Below are positions 28,701-36,012 of a stretch of DNA of 64,000 bases, in pieces. Origin of the DNA: Oreocharis arfaki (lineage: Eukaryota; Chordata; Aves; Passeriformes; Paramythiidae). The position numbers and the translations under genes were made by a program. The notes under the pieces were generated by a model that worked only from the letters and a program-made list of their open reading frames with translations, made no database searches and was not told the origin of the DNA. The stretch covers positions 62,001-126,000 of the forward strand of contig VZRR01012889.1 in the NCBI GenBank assembly GCA_013398015.1. The letters run 5' to 3'. The first letter of the stretch is position 1; each line of letters starts with the position of its first letter.

Positions 28701-29215
28701 TGTCCAAGAATAATGGGAAGCGCCATCACGGCACCCCCACCACCACAAAGAAGGGGCTGAAACCCAGCTACCGCACCCCGGAGCGCGCCCGCCGGCACAG
28801 GAAGGCCGGACGCCGGGACTCGCAGAGCAGCAACGAGTTCCTGACCATCTCGGACTCCAAGGAGAACATCAGCGTGGCCTTGGCCGACAGCAAGGATCGA
28901 GCCAACCCTCTGCAGGCGGACGAGACTCTGCTGGATCCTTTCGGAGCCAAACCCTTCCACCCACCGGACGTGATGCGCCATGCCCAGCACCAGGGCTTTG
29001 GGGACAGCCGCGGGGACCACGGCACGGTAGTCGTGGCTGGCAGGCCGAGGCAGAGCTCCTTGCACGGGGCCGTTCACGGTGGGGACGGGCTGAAAACAGA
29101 TGACTTTGGTGCGGTGCCCTTCACAGAGCTGGTCGTGCAGAGTGCACAGAGCCCACCACAGCAGGCGCTGGAGTTAGATCCCTTTGGAGCCGCTCCGTTT
29201 CCTTCCAAACAGTAA
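1658..29215 (+). CDS. BMP2K: BMP2K, BMP-2-inducible kinase (exons 2-16, 5' partial)
   Basis: BMP2K is a Ser/Thr kinase of the NAK/Ark family (AAK1, GAK, STK16). Known roles are phosphorylation or binding of clathrin adaptors, osteoblast differentiation, and COPII and autophagy control in erythroid cells. Fifteen exons join in frame: 1658-1776, 2105-2210, 3875-4017, 4305-4426, 5443-5524, 6179-6311, 8585-8688, 10111-10190, 11036-11196, 12500-12660, 13295-13390, 14087-14268, 15070-15227, 18258-18371, 27786-29215. They give 1062 residues after a split Gly. Kinase landmarks, numbered from that point, are Lys19 (1714-1716), HRD 118-120 (codons 4003-4011), DFG 138-140 (4350-4358) and APE-type RAPE 170-173. 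A Gln-rich middle follows, then an acidic Ser-rich stretch, then D-x-F-G-x-x-P-F repeats to the stop. Human BMP2K has 1161 residues. Exon 1 (about 60 residues) is outside the window, and the mammalian poly-Gln/poly-His tract is absent. AAK1 is the nearest paralogue, but the C-terminus fits BMP2K. Confidence 0.96.
2105..2210 (+). CDS. BMP2K: BMP2K exon 3: N-lobe strands and hinge
   Basis: This 106-nt exon runs from ttttcag to gtaaga. It encodes KELSGHKNIVSYLDC and then the hinge LILMEYCR. It ends one base into a codon (G), completed as GCT (Ala) by exon 4. The hinge Met-Glu-Tyr-Cys is typical of the AAK1/BMP2K pair. Confidence 0.95.
2211..3874 (+). other. BMP2K: BMP2K intron 3
   Basis: This phase-1 intron of 1664 bp is mostly featureless. 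It holds an exon-like 30-nt segment at 2564-2593 (entered separately). A second acceptor-like site at about 3713 (ctgtttag) would put TGA immediately in frame, so it would not make a coding exon. Confidence 0.75.
2564..2593 (+). other. BMP2K: Candidate 30-nt in-frame microexon of BMP2K
   Basis: A long pyrimidine tract ending tttttgttttag (to 2563) is followed by 30 bases and then CAG|gtgatt. The length is a multiple of three. In the phase of intron 3 the segment is open and inserts DDDIEKLYLT between MEYCR and AGQVV, just after the kinase hinge. A TGC lies in the tract about 15 nt upstream of the acceptor, as seen at SRRM4-dependent neural microexons. Use is inferred from signals only; it could be a chance pseudo-exon. 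Confidence 0.3.
3875..4017 (+). CDS. BMP2K: BMP2K exon 4: helix D to the HRD catalytic loop
   Basis: This 143-nt exon lies between ccttag and gtatga. It begins AGQVVNQMNQRLQ, passes through the helix E segment FCDTCEAVARLHQC, and ends with the catalytic loop IVHRDLK. The His-Arg-Asp codons are at 4003-4011. It ends in phase 0 directly before VENLLLND. Confidence 0.95.
4305..4426 (+). CDS. BMP2K: BMP2K exon 5: DFG motif and activation segment start
   Basis: This 122-nt exon lies between tttcaag and gtaagt. It encodes VENLLLNDNGNYVLCDFGS with the metal-binding Asp-Phe-Gly at 4350-4358, then SATNKYLNPQRDGVN and VEEEIK. The donor overlaps an apparent AAG TAA, so unspliced reading stops at once. 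The last two bases (AA) are completed to Lys by exon 6. Confidence 0.95.
4427..5442 (+). other. BMP2K: BMP2K intron 5
   Basis: This intron of 1016 bp is AT-rich, with a GT donor and the acceptor attgccag. I see no additional exon or repeat in it. Confidence 0.8.
5443..5524 (+). CDS. BMP2K: BMP2K exon 6: P+1 loop and APE-type motif
   Basis: This 82-nt exon encodes TTLSYRAPEMINLYGGK and ends with KADIW. RAPE anchors the activation segment to helix F. SYRAPEM instead of a long phosphorylatable loop is normal for NAK kinases, which have an ordered activation-segment helix. The donor is gtaaga. Confidence 0.95.
5525..6178 (+). other. BMP2K: BMP2K intron 6
   Basis: This 654-bp intron ends in the acceptor ttccacag. 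A T-rich run at about 5710-5730 is the only low-complexity piece. Nothing else was recognised. Confidence 0.8.
6179..6311 (+). CDS. BMP2K: BMP2K exon 7: helix F to helix G region
   Basis: This 133-nt exon encodes ALGCLLYKLCFFSLPFGES, then QVAICDGSFTIPDGSRYS and HCLI. It ends one base into an Arg codon. Sequence and phase match BMP2K of other vertebrates. The donor is gtaagt. Confidence 0.95.
6312..8584 (+). other. BMP2K: BMP2K intron 7
   Basis: This 2273-bp intron contains a short tandem triplication of an 18-bp unit at 7861-7923 (entered separately) and otherwise unremarkable AT-rich DNA. No extra exon was recognised. Confidence 0.75.
7861..7923. repeat. 18-bp tandem repeat, about 3.5 copies
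   Basis: The unit tttttagaggcttaggag is repeated three times without change (7861-7878, 7879-7896, 7897-7914), followed by a half unit. Perfect identity suggests a recent expansion. It lies within BMP2K intron 7 and has no evident role. Confidence 0.95.
8585..8688 (+). CDS. BMP2K: BMP2K exon 8: end of kinase C-lobe
   Basis: This 104-nt exon runs from tttgcag to gtaagt. It encodes YMLEPDQEQRPDIFQVSYLA, where the conserved RPDIFQV arginine pairs with the APE glutamate in kinases. It ends KKECPVSNIN, the boundary of the kinase domain. Confidence 0.95.
8689..10110 (+). other. BMP2K: BMP2K intron 8
   Basis: This 1422-bp intron carries a second acceptor-like site, tttctttcag, ending at 10069. That is 41 nt upstream of the true acceptor ttttcccaag at 10101-10110. 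Nothing else was recognised. Confidence 0.75.
10111..10190 (+). CDS. BMP2K: BMP2K exon 9: linker after the kinase
   Basis: This 80-nt exon encodes NSPVPSTLPEPMTASEAAAR and KSQIKA, which aligns with the human linker. That alignment fixes the acceptor at 10110 rather than the stronger-looking one at 10069. It ends two bases into an Arg codon before gtgagc. Confidence 0.93.
10191..11035 (+). other. BMP2K: BMP2K intron 9
   Basis: This 845-bp AT-rich intron ends in ccttttcag. No additional feature was recognised. Confidence 0.8.
11036..11196 (+). CDS. BMP2K: BMP2K exon 10: conserved linker
   Basis: This 161-nt exon encodes ITDAVGPTETSIAPRQRPKA, then a Ser/Thr/Pro-rich stretch and VKVQVPGEFGN. 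It matches the BMP2K linker after the kinase. It ends one base into a Gly codon before gtaact, a weaker donor than its neighbours. Confidence 0.94.
11197..12499 (+). other. BMP2K: BMP2K intron 10
   Basis: This 1303-bp intron ends in the acceptor ctgtcacag. No extra exon or repeat was recognised. Confidence 0.8.
12500..12660 (+). CDS. BMP2K: BMP2K exon 11: start of the Gln-rich region
   Basis: This 161-nt exon encodes TTPQQHRVLQQLQQGDWRLQ, then LHHLQH and ends MQDAYIQQ. In mammals the equivalent exon holds a long poly-Gln tract followed by poly-His. Here the tract is replaced by a few scattered Gln and His residues. The frame continues directly into exon 12. Confidence 0.94.
12661..13294 (+). 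other. BMP2K: BMP2K intron 11
   Basis: This 634-bp intron contains a poly-T tract with single G interruptions at 13041-13077, well upstream of the acceptor tttccag. Nothing else was recognised. Confidence 0.8.
13041..13077. repeat. Poly-T low-complexity tract
   Basis: A run of 17 T is followed by shorter T runs separated by single G residues. It lies over 200 bp upstream of exon 12, so it is not that exon's polypyrimidine tract. It could be the tail of an old minus-strand retroposon, but no body is recognisable next to it. Confidence 0.9.
13295..13390 (+). CDS. BMP2K: BMP2K exon 12: Gln-rich segment
   Basis: This 96-nt exon (32 codons, phase 0 at both ends) encodes YHQAVHQQMVQQQLLLQSVY and QQQPAQTQYPAM. 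Being symmetric, it could be skipped without a frameshift. It matches the BMP2K Gln-rich region. Confidence 0.93.
13391..14086 (+). other. BMP2K: BMP2K intron 12
   Basis: This 696-bp intron has a gtatgt donor and the acceptor ttttcccag. Nothing further was recognised. Confidence 0.8.
14087..14268 (+). CDS. BMP2K: BMP2K exon 13: Gln-rich region and SPEYITSP motif
   Basis: This 182-nt exon encodes VQQYQQALLQQQMLAQQR, then SPEYITSPQDFAPALISY and a less conserved end. SPEY-TSPQ-F-PAL is a conserved landmark of BMP2K. It ends two bases into an Arg codon before gtgaga. Confidence 0.93.
14269..15069 (+). other. BMP2K: BMP2K intron 13
   Basis: This 801-bp intron ends in the acceptor ctctacag. No additional feature was recognised. 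Confidence 0.8.
15070..15227 (+). CDS. BMP2K: BMP2K exon 14: NPF-type endocytic motif
   Basis: This 158-nt exon encodes ISNPPDMSGWNPFGEDNF followed by KLTEEELLDREFDLLRS. NPF (codons from 15149) is a known binding motif for EH-domain proteins, and the TEEELLDREFDLLR helix is strongly conserved in AAK1 and BMP2K. It ends one base into an Asn codon. Confidence 0.95.
15228..18257 (+). other. BMP2K: BMP2K intron 14
   Basis: This 3030-bp intron ends in a long T-rich stretch with TTTTA repeats (about 18205-18257), an extended polypyrimidine tract for exon 15. No additional exon was recognised. Confidence 0.75.
18258..18371 (+). CDS. BMP2K: BMP2K exon 15, with GC donor
   Basis: This 114-nt exon encodes RLVDRRASPDKNVEP and then PPEDPFGSVPFISQQ, with the first D-x-F-G-x-x-P-F copy at 18335-18358. 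To reach exon 16 in frame it must end at 18371 and use the donor AAG|gcaagt, that is, a GC-AG intron. The nearest GT (18376) would shift the frame into a stop. Reading through gives a short tail and a stop at 18386-18388. Confidence 0.9.
18372..18388 (+). other. BMP2K: Readthrough end of a possible short BMP2K isoform
   Basis: If intron 15 is retained at its 5' end, translation adds KFHL after QQG and stops at 18386-18388. Mammalian BMP2K has a known short isoform ending near this exon (BMP2K-S) that lacks the C-terminal motifs. This is the position expected for the avian counterpart. No transcript evidence is available here. Confidence 0.45.
18545..18550 (+). terminator. BMP2K: Candidate intronic poly(A) signal ATTAAA
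   Basis: ATTAAA, the commonest variant of the polyadenylation signal, lies about 157 bp after the readthrough stop of exon 15. It is followed by a GT-rich stretch (about 18555-18620). It could end a short BMP2K transcript. Many such hexamers occur by chance, so this is tentative. Confidence 0.3.
26955..27029. repeat. Imperfect direct repeat, two 34-bp copies
   Basis: Copies at 26955-26988 and 26996-27029 share gtgccagtgcc at the start and cagcctccc in the middle, differing at three positions. Spacing is 41 bp. It is a simple local duplication within BMP2K intron 15. Confidence 0.85.
27786..29215 (+). CDS. BMP2K: BMP2K exon 16: C-terminal endocytic-motif tail
   Basis: This last coding exon has 475 codons plus TAA. 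It starts with a poorly conserved stretch, then SESDFESDPPSPKSSEEEEE, an acidic block and the landmark ENLGHRPLLMDSEEE. Seven D-x-F-x-x-x-P-F copies follow, starting at 28301, 28418, 28520, 28583, 28934, 29099 and 29177. Between them lies the basic, conserved core VKQQRNLQKLSSRQRRMKQ and TPERARRHRKAGRRDSQSS with SKENISVAL. The protein ends DPFGAAPFPSKQ. DPF-like motifs bind the AP-2 alpha ear in relatives such as AAK1. GC content rises steeply from about 28440 to the stop. Confidence 0.96.
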
Positions 29216-29259
29216 AAGCTTCTAATGGGTTCCCCCGACTCCACCTCTCCAAGTCCCTT

Positions 29260-29265
29260 AATAAA
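29260..29265 (+). terminator. BMP2K: Proximal poly(A) signal of BMP2K
   Basis: A canonical AATAAA lies 45 bp after the TAA, followed within about 40 bp by TG-rich sequence (catgtggttg). It would give a very short 3' UTR. Confidence 0.5.
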
Positions 29266-32200
29266 GGTTTAGTGGAGTAATTCATGTGGTTGAAATGCCA
29301 GGGGCCTGGGTTGTACAGCTTGTTCAGGATGAGGAGGTGATGGCCTGCGTGCACGATGGAATTGCAAATGATGGCTAATTGTGACTGGGGTCTTTTTGAG
29401 AAAAAGAGAAACAAATCAGGAGCACTGTTTTCTTGTGGCAGATGGCTCCCGGAATGAAACGAGGAATTGGATATGAATCCCTGTCACTGACCTGGAGCCC
29501 TGGGGCATACTGTTGTTCTGCGTTGTGGTGTTGCCTTTCCATCCCTCTGCCCTGGGCCCAGGTGGAGTGGAAGAGGCAGGGAGCACGTGGGAAATATTTT
29601 CCATATATGCAGGGGGCTAATGAACTGAGGTGCTTTTCTGTGTCTCAGCAGACCTAAGAACCAAGATGTACTAAAATCCAGATTGTGCTGGAAATAGTCA
29701 AGTCTTTGCTTCCTAGGTGATAACTGCCTTTATTAATCATAAAAATAAAGCAGCCACATCCTCAAGAGGCTGTGGCCCAGAATTCCAGAGCACAGCTATG
29801 GCTTGGGACCTTGCAGACATCTATGCAGCTGCAGAGATGAAAGGCAGATTTTTGTGTGTGTGCCTAAATGGTCAATTTTTAATTTTTTTTTTTTATAGTA
29901 AGTGCCATTAATGTAAAATAGCAAACTGGAAATGTAGAGTCAAAACTAAAGAAGCAGATAATTTACTGATGTGTGAGAAGCCTGAATGTAGGGGAGTGAG
30001 CCAGCAGGGACATGGCCAGAATTGCAGCACTTGGGAGACTCCTCAGCACACTGGAAGAGGGGTTGTCCTTGGGCACATATGGAGTGTTTCAGATGACTTG
30101 CAGAGTTGACTGTGAGGTGAAGCCATTGGAGTGATTTGATTACAAATTGGGACTGGTGTCTGTTTTCCTCTTGGATTTTTATTGCAAAGAAAATGTGTGT
30201 TCTCTCAAACCTGTTGGTTTTTTACCGCAATAGTTTTATGAAATGACTGTAACCTAATGCTCTTTTAAGGTTTGCTAAATGCACTGAGCTTTGGAGAAGC
30301 TTCCTGCGCCGGCTGCGTTCCAGCAGGAGCTGGTGACTGCCGGACCACTGAGCTGCGTTTCACCCCACGGAGCCTTAGGGGCAGGAGCCCTGTCCTGCTG
30401 CCCAGGAGCTGCTGCCCAGGAGGCGTGAGGGACCCCGGCAGGTGCCTGGGATGAGGGGAGGAGGTGTGAGCACTGCTGAGCACAGGGTTTCACAGCACTT
30501 CCTGCTGTGCGTAGGCGGGACAGCTCGGCTGCCTCGCAGCTTGTCCTGAGCCATGGACACGGTCTGCAGAGCCAGTGCCCCTCAGGACAGCCCAGCCTGT
30601 CTGCCTGGGTTCCATGGCCATCCTCTCGGGGACACGGAAGGAGGTGGTTCCTCAGCTTGTCTCACCTTTCTGTCCTGCTCCACTGGAGGCTGTTTGTACA
30701 TGGAGGACATCACTGTATGTGGCCGGTGTCCTCATGTGCCACTCATCACAGGTGAAGTGAGATATTTGGGGTTGTGAGCTTTTTTCCCACAAAGCCTCCT
30801 GCTGGATATACAGGAGATCTGTGATCCTGAGATCTGTGAGGGGAGGATTTGATCCCTTACAATAATCACTGAAAACACATTGAAAGTAAATCACGTGACT
30901 CTTTTGGGGTCAGTTTGATAAAACGCCCCCTAGGATGTATGTGAGATTGCTTCCCTTAGCCCCGGAATCTGAAAGCTGCTCATAGGTATCTGTACACTAT
31001 CTGTACAACCCTTATCTTTCTCAGCTTTGTTTCTCACAGGGTATAAGTGGAATATTCCAGTTGTGCCTGCTTCAGTGTGCCTTTTCCAGGCTTAGAAGTT
31101 AAGCCCTTAGGAGATTGAGTAGAAATGTTTCAACACAGGACTTTCCAGGCTTTATTACTGCTCTTCTCACCTGTTTGGTGCCAAAGGCTGCAAGAAGCAC
31201 ATGCCAATTTTTGTAGCATTTCTGACACTCAGGTTAACTGTCTTTTTTTCTTTTTTTTTTACTCTGCGCATGCTTATGCGCTGCCTTTCTCAGTGTCCTT
31301 CAGAGCTGTTACCTGCCTGAAAAGCTCTTGGAACAGCACGAGATGACAAATGGGGCAGTGGGATGGACCCAAAATGACAGTAAAACCATGGTCCTAAATG
31401 TGGCTGGGCCTCGCCAAAGCCATGCTGTTGCTACCTTCCCAGTGGGAAAGCAGTGGGAAGGGTTAGTGATGCACATGGCACTGGGGCTTGGTTTCATGGC
31501 CCAGGAGGAGAGGTGGGGGCTGTTGGACACACAGGGAGGAGGCTGGGCATCAGCAGACCCAGTGTGGGCAGAAGTGATCAGGTAAATTTAAAATATAAGG
31601 AAAATGCATTCATGTGTTGTTGGCTTACTGTGAGACTCCAGGCTGAGGAGTGCTGCAGGGGGTTTTGGCAGAGAGTCTGCACACGCTTGTATCGCAGCAC
31701 AGCAAAGCTGAAGGGAGAGATGAGGCAAACTGCAGACCCCAGTGACTCTAGAGCTGGCATAACGCCTCCGGTACACGAGTTATGGCCTCTGATATTTGCC
31801 TCCTAATGGCCTTAACAAACCTGGCTCTTCGTAACTCGAGATACCAAACAGGTTTTTGCTTAAATGTAACTTTTTTGTCTCTAGAGTTAGTTATTTTATC
31901 CTTTCTCATGGTCGATGTGAGATTGGTGCACCCTGCTAAGCTGACTTTGCCGGGTATATGTAGTTTATACATAGCCCAAGTTTGGGGTTATTTTCAGCCA
32001 CTATCCACTATTCAAAGGAGGTGAAATGTGTGACTGTCGGGGAGTGGGATATCCTTCGCCCTTTTTCAGGGTGTGCAATGTGACCTTACCTGGCGTCAGG
32101 AAATCCCTTGCTGCCTTAGGCATGTACGTGCTGCATGTGGCAGCAAGAGGCCAAGGTACGGGGTTGACACTTCCTCTCCAGCCAAAAATCCCAGTGGATT

Positions 32201-32370
32201 TTTACAGCTTCTCCTTCAGCGTGCTGAGGGACTGAAGCACAGGCCTTCCAGGATCAGCCAATGGAGAGAGTGTCTGTCCCAAGGTACTAAGAAGCCCTTA
32301 GTCGTTGCGGTCATTGAAAGAAAAACCAGGTAGTTGTGTTTGTCTGTGAACTCAAAGGGCCCTGAGGTGT

Positions 32371-32388
32371 ATAATTAATATAATTAAT
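32371..32388. repeat. Tandem pair of ATAATTAAT
   Basis: The 9-mer ataattaat is repeated exactly twice in tandem. Each copy contains a TAATTA homeodomain core. Short AT-rich repeats like this are often fortuitous. Confidence 0.8.
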
Positions 32389-32983
32389 GCACTGGCTGCC
32401 CTGTGTGTGGCAGGGGGCTCTGTGAGCACCAGCGTTGGAGGAAAAAGCTTCTAATCATTCTGGGTGTCCCAGTTAGTAAAACCAAGTACTGTGAAAATAA
32501 GTTGATATATTTGCTACTGGGAGAATAAGAGTTTATCTGGAGTTTTTTATACTATATCGTGTATTTTTATATATGAGAAGTATATATAAAATATACACAT
32601 GTTCGCACACATCATGTACCCCTTGGAGTTGCTGTGGTTTGGGTAACCCAGCAGCCACAACCATGTTTGTGGCTTGAGTGAATATGAGTTAAGCACCAAG
32701 GGTGGCTGCTGCGTTACTGTTCCATAGTGCTTATTTTGAAAGGAAATCAAGGACTTGAGTGTGTGTATGGCTAAAGTCTTGACGGAGGCATCACCTAGTA
32801 CTAAAGAGCATAAAAACTATTTTAAAATTGCTGGCATTCAGCTTTTAAGTGCCCTTTCCTGAACTACACTTCCATTTCTTGTTAGACTTCGAGTTTTTAA
32901 AGCTTTTTTGTGTACTACTAAAGCAAGATCTTTTAACTTCTTTTGTGAAGCTGACGTATGTCATTACATCCTTGGAGTTGTTA

Positions 32984-32989
32984 AATAAA
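32984..32989 (+). terminator. BMP2K: Distal candidate poly(A) signal of BMP2K
   Basis: AATAAA lies in an AT-rich block (about 32800-33000) followed by a T/G-rich element. If used, the BMP2K 3' UTR would be about 3.8 kb. Inference from hexamer and context only. Confidence 0.35.
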
Positions 32990-33648
32990 AGAACCTGGTA
33001 ACAGTGCCTTTGCAGGTCTCTTCAAACAATGCCTTTTCATGTGTAGGCCTTGATTTACTCATTATAAGCAGTGCTGCTGCTGCTGCTGAATGATTTTGTA
33101 CCTGTAAACACCTGTGACTCTCTTAACCAAAGTTTATTGTATTTGCTGCCCAATCATCTTGCTTTGTCCAACTGGTTAAAAATCTGTGGATCTTGTGTTC
33201 TTTTGAATTCCTTCGGTTCAGTGTTACTCCTTAAACCCTTCCTGCCGAAAGCTCATGTATGGTTCCCAATGCCACTGCTGTGGACTGAGCTCTGCACTTC
33301 TGGACAGAACTGTACTGTGGTTTGAACCCCTTCCTGCAGTTGTGTACTGGAGCAGGTTTTCTGAATGCTTCTTGTATTGATTTTACTCTTGGGTGCCCTG
33401 AGGTAAGAAAGGAAATGGTCAAGAGCAGATAAAGCAGCAACAGGACTCTGTTAATAAAGAACAGTGGTAGGAGGCTGCAAAGCTGAGTTCATCAGCAAAT
33501 TCATCTAGAGGTGCTCCCCCAAAATTCCCTGTCTGTGTAACCCACAAGATGTGGCACGAGTTGCATAGCTGAGCCATTCACATCTCTTGTTTTGCTTCAT
33601 GAGATGCAGCAATGATGTTACTCCAAGGAAACAGCCAATGAACTGGAA

Positions 33649-33654
33649 TTTATT
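33649..33654 (-). terminator. PAQR3: Distal candidate poly(A) signal of PAQR3
   Basis: AATAAA on the - strand, with a Pumilio-like motif about 12-19 nt upstream of it on that strand. If used, the 3' ends of PAQR3 and BMP2K would be only about 650 bp apart. Confidence 0.35.
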
Positions 33655-35614
33655 TATAGCTTCAGTATGTACATCAAAGACCATCATGCAGCTTGATAAA
33701 TTGTGTCAAGTAAAAATGCACAGCTTGGCAATCGGTTTCCTTATCTGGTGAAAACTGCTAGAGTAGTTAAGAGTTTCCATTAAAAAAATACATTAGCGAA
33801 CGCTAAAGTCAGTATTATTTCAGAGCACAGACACATTCATCGGGTATTGCTGTACACGTAACACTGGAAACAGACTTTAATACTTGCAAGTTCCTTGTCA
33901 GGCTTCAGTAGTAGTAATTAGTGCACTTGAAACTTGCTTGGCTGTCAAGTTAAAAGAAAATCATAAAAAAATCAGTGTTTAACTGAAAGGCTTAAACTCT
34001 GGGAGCTGAATTGTTAATGCAGAGTCAGTTTTGCCAATACTTGTTTCTGGAGTTAAAAAAAAAAACCAAAAAAGCACCAAAACCACCATCCTCTGACCTG
34101 AACAGACAGCATCCCTGTCCAGCACATCAGGAGCAGTTCGTGTTTGCGTTCTCCATGCCTGAGTTCAGGTGCCTGTCCATAAGCTTCCAGCACGACTCCA
34201 CGTGTCCTTGGCACAGCCTGACTGAAAACGAGCCCTGCTCCTCTGCCTTAGCCCTGGGAGAGGCAGCTTTGGGGGACTAACAGAGCCTGCCTGCCCTCAG
34301 ACGTCACTGCACAGAGCCAGCTTCTCCCAGTGGAGTACAGGGAAGCCCTTTCCACAAGGACAAAGCCACTTGGGATTAGTCCCAACAGCATCATTGCCTC
34401 TAACCTGAAAGTCCAAAGGATTTCGGTGCTGTTTGGAAGACTGGCACCGCGGAGTTTAATTGTGCTGAGCTACAGCTACCCAATAACCAGTGTATTTCAT
34501 GGCTCCCTAGTGTTCATTTTCTAAGAGATGGTTCCACAACACGTCCTGAAACTCCAGACAGCCTTTTCACTGTGGCAGGATTGCGGCAGCAAGTCTTTTT
34601 GGATAGCAGTGTCTACGAGTGAAGGATCACCCTGCACACATGGAAAGGCCAAAGGTCAGGAATTTGCATCCCCAGCGGGTTCACTGATTGCAAAACAGCA
34701 ACAAACACGGACACGCAGGCTTAGTGCTACTCCTGGAATATTTTGGAATACTGATTCCGGATTACTGAAGGGATCTAGAGAAAGTTCTTCAAGCAATGGC
34801 CCTACCCCCCTTGGGGGAAGCTATTTGTAAGATCTGCAATGAAGATCTAGGTGTGCTGGATATCATGTGATCTTATCTCCCAGGGGACAGGAAAGAGCTT
34901 GTCCAGAGCAGGATGCAAATCCACTGCATTCCAGTTCGTATGTTCCTGTGCCAACGCTGAGGCATAAGCACATCTTCCAGGCAAAGGTTAGAGGATGCAC
35001 AGCGCACAGGGCTGTGGTTCAGATCCAGGACCAGGTTCCACAGTTCCCACGATTTTACAGGCACGCTGTCAGGAGTGCTCTCCTAATTGTGCACACCACC
35101 TGAAAACCTGGTGTCCAGGCCTGAGCACCCCTGGCTGAGCCGTTCGTGTTTGCCACGCAGCACAACATCCTGCTGGGAGCTGCATGCCAAGTTAGCTCAG
35201 CCTCCTGCTGTCCCGCTCCAGGAAGACCCATCTGGTACTTGACTGCAGAGCAGGAACTGCCTGAGAAAGAAATGCCCCTCAGATCCCAGGCAGGGCTGCT
35301 GGGTCTATCAAAGCTTGCAGTTACACTTTGTCCCAGCAAGGGGGTAACAGTCCAGGAGTCAGGAAAGGAACTGCCTCAGTACTTGACAGCACAGCTCATC
35401 ACATGAGGTCCAGGCCTTCAGAGTCATAAATCCTCTTGTGCTGCCTCTGAAACAGAGCAGGAAAATGAGGTAAATCACTGTGCACATGTAATTAGCAACT
35501 CATCTGATTTCCACAACATCTAGATCAATGCTAAGCAGGCTGAAAGCCTGACAAAAGCCTGAGGAAAAGGCTACTAATGATGGTTTGAGATTATTAAGAT
35601 TGTGACACTGAGCT

Positions 35615-35705
35615 GGAAGTCGTCTGGCCGGGCTTAGTCCAGCCTGCTCTAAAACTGTTCAAGGGCCTAGCATCTCCACAGAGCTTCAGCCAGTGCAGCA
35701 GGGCA
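35615..35705. mobile_element. Possible old CR1 LINE fragment
   Basis: The wording cttagtccagcctgctc and later tctccacagagcttcagcc with ccagtgca resembles, in order, phrases found in the 3' part of avian CR1 elements. It is short, divergent and lacks the usual terminal octamer repeats, so the call is weak. Confidence 0.22.
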
Positions 35706-35739
35706 GGTGAGCAGAGTGCCTGGCATCACATCCCTGCTT

Positions 35740-35745
35740 TTTATT
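35740..35745 (-). terminator. PAQR3: Proximal candidate poly(A) signal of PAQR3
   Basis: AATAAA on the - strand, about 125 nt after the TGA of PAQR3. Hexamer match only. Confidence 0.35.
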
Positions 35746-35869
35746 TACGGCAAGCATTGCACCAGTCAGCACCCGCTCTGGGGCAGCGACCTGAGGTTCA
35801 GGCCAGGATTCCTGAAGCTTGTGGTTCGAGTATCCTACTCCCCGAGGGCGGCAACGGCCGTACCTTGGC

Positions 35870-36012
35870 TCACAAGTCTGCGCCGTACTCGGGGCAGGGC
35901 TTGCTGTGTCGGTACTGCATGATGTATACCGTGGACTGGTGCCACCAGTACAGCATCACCACTGCCAGGATGTGCCACACTTGGTGGCTCGAGCCGAGGT
36001 AGTTCAGCTGGC
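35870..36012 (-). CDS. PAQR3: PAQR3 exon 6: helix 7, HxxxH motif and C-terminus
   Basis: The 143-nt coding part encodes QLNYLGSSHQVWHILAVVML, with the zinc-ligand pair H274 and H278, then YWWHQSTVYIMQYRHSKPC and a diverged end EYGADL before TGA at 35872-35870. Confidence 0.96.

Larger units (their letters stand above)
29216..33005 (+). other. BMP2K: BMP2K 3' UTR and downstream region
   Basis: No coding sequence was recognised. AATAAA occurs 45 bp after the stop (29260-29265), again at 29744-29749, and within ttaaataaaagaacc at 32984-32989. The long mammalian 3' UTR makes the distal site plausible, but this cannot be decided without transcripts. A GC-rich patch lies at about 30295-30640 and AT repeats lie at 32371-32388 and about 32560-32600. 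Open frames here have no recognisable protein. Confidence 0.5.
33006..35869 (-). other. PAQR3: Gap between genes and PAQR3 3' UTR
   Basis: No coding sequence was recognised. On the - strand AATAAA occurs at 35745-35740, 125 bp after the PAQR3 stop, and at 33654-33649 within a stretch reading ctataaataaattcc. A Pumilio-type TGTACATA (minus, 33673-33666) sits just before the distal signal. The 3' end could therefore be close to the stop or about 2.2 kb beyond it. An A-rich tract with C interruptions lies at about 34054-34090, and a possible CR1 remnant at about 35615-35705. Confidence 0.45.

Noticed and set aside
28394..29077. 227-codon open frame antisense to BMP2K exon 16
   Set aside because: It is a shadow of the GC-rich, strongly conserved sense exon. 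No recognisable domain and no splice or promoter support.
33060..33088. CTG trinucleotide run
   Set aside because: Only about five units, outside any coding exon. Ordinary background.
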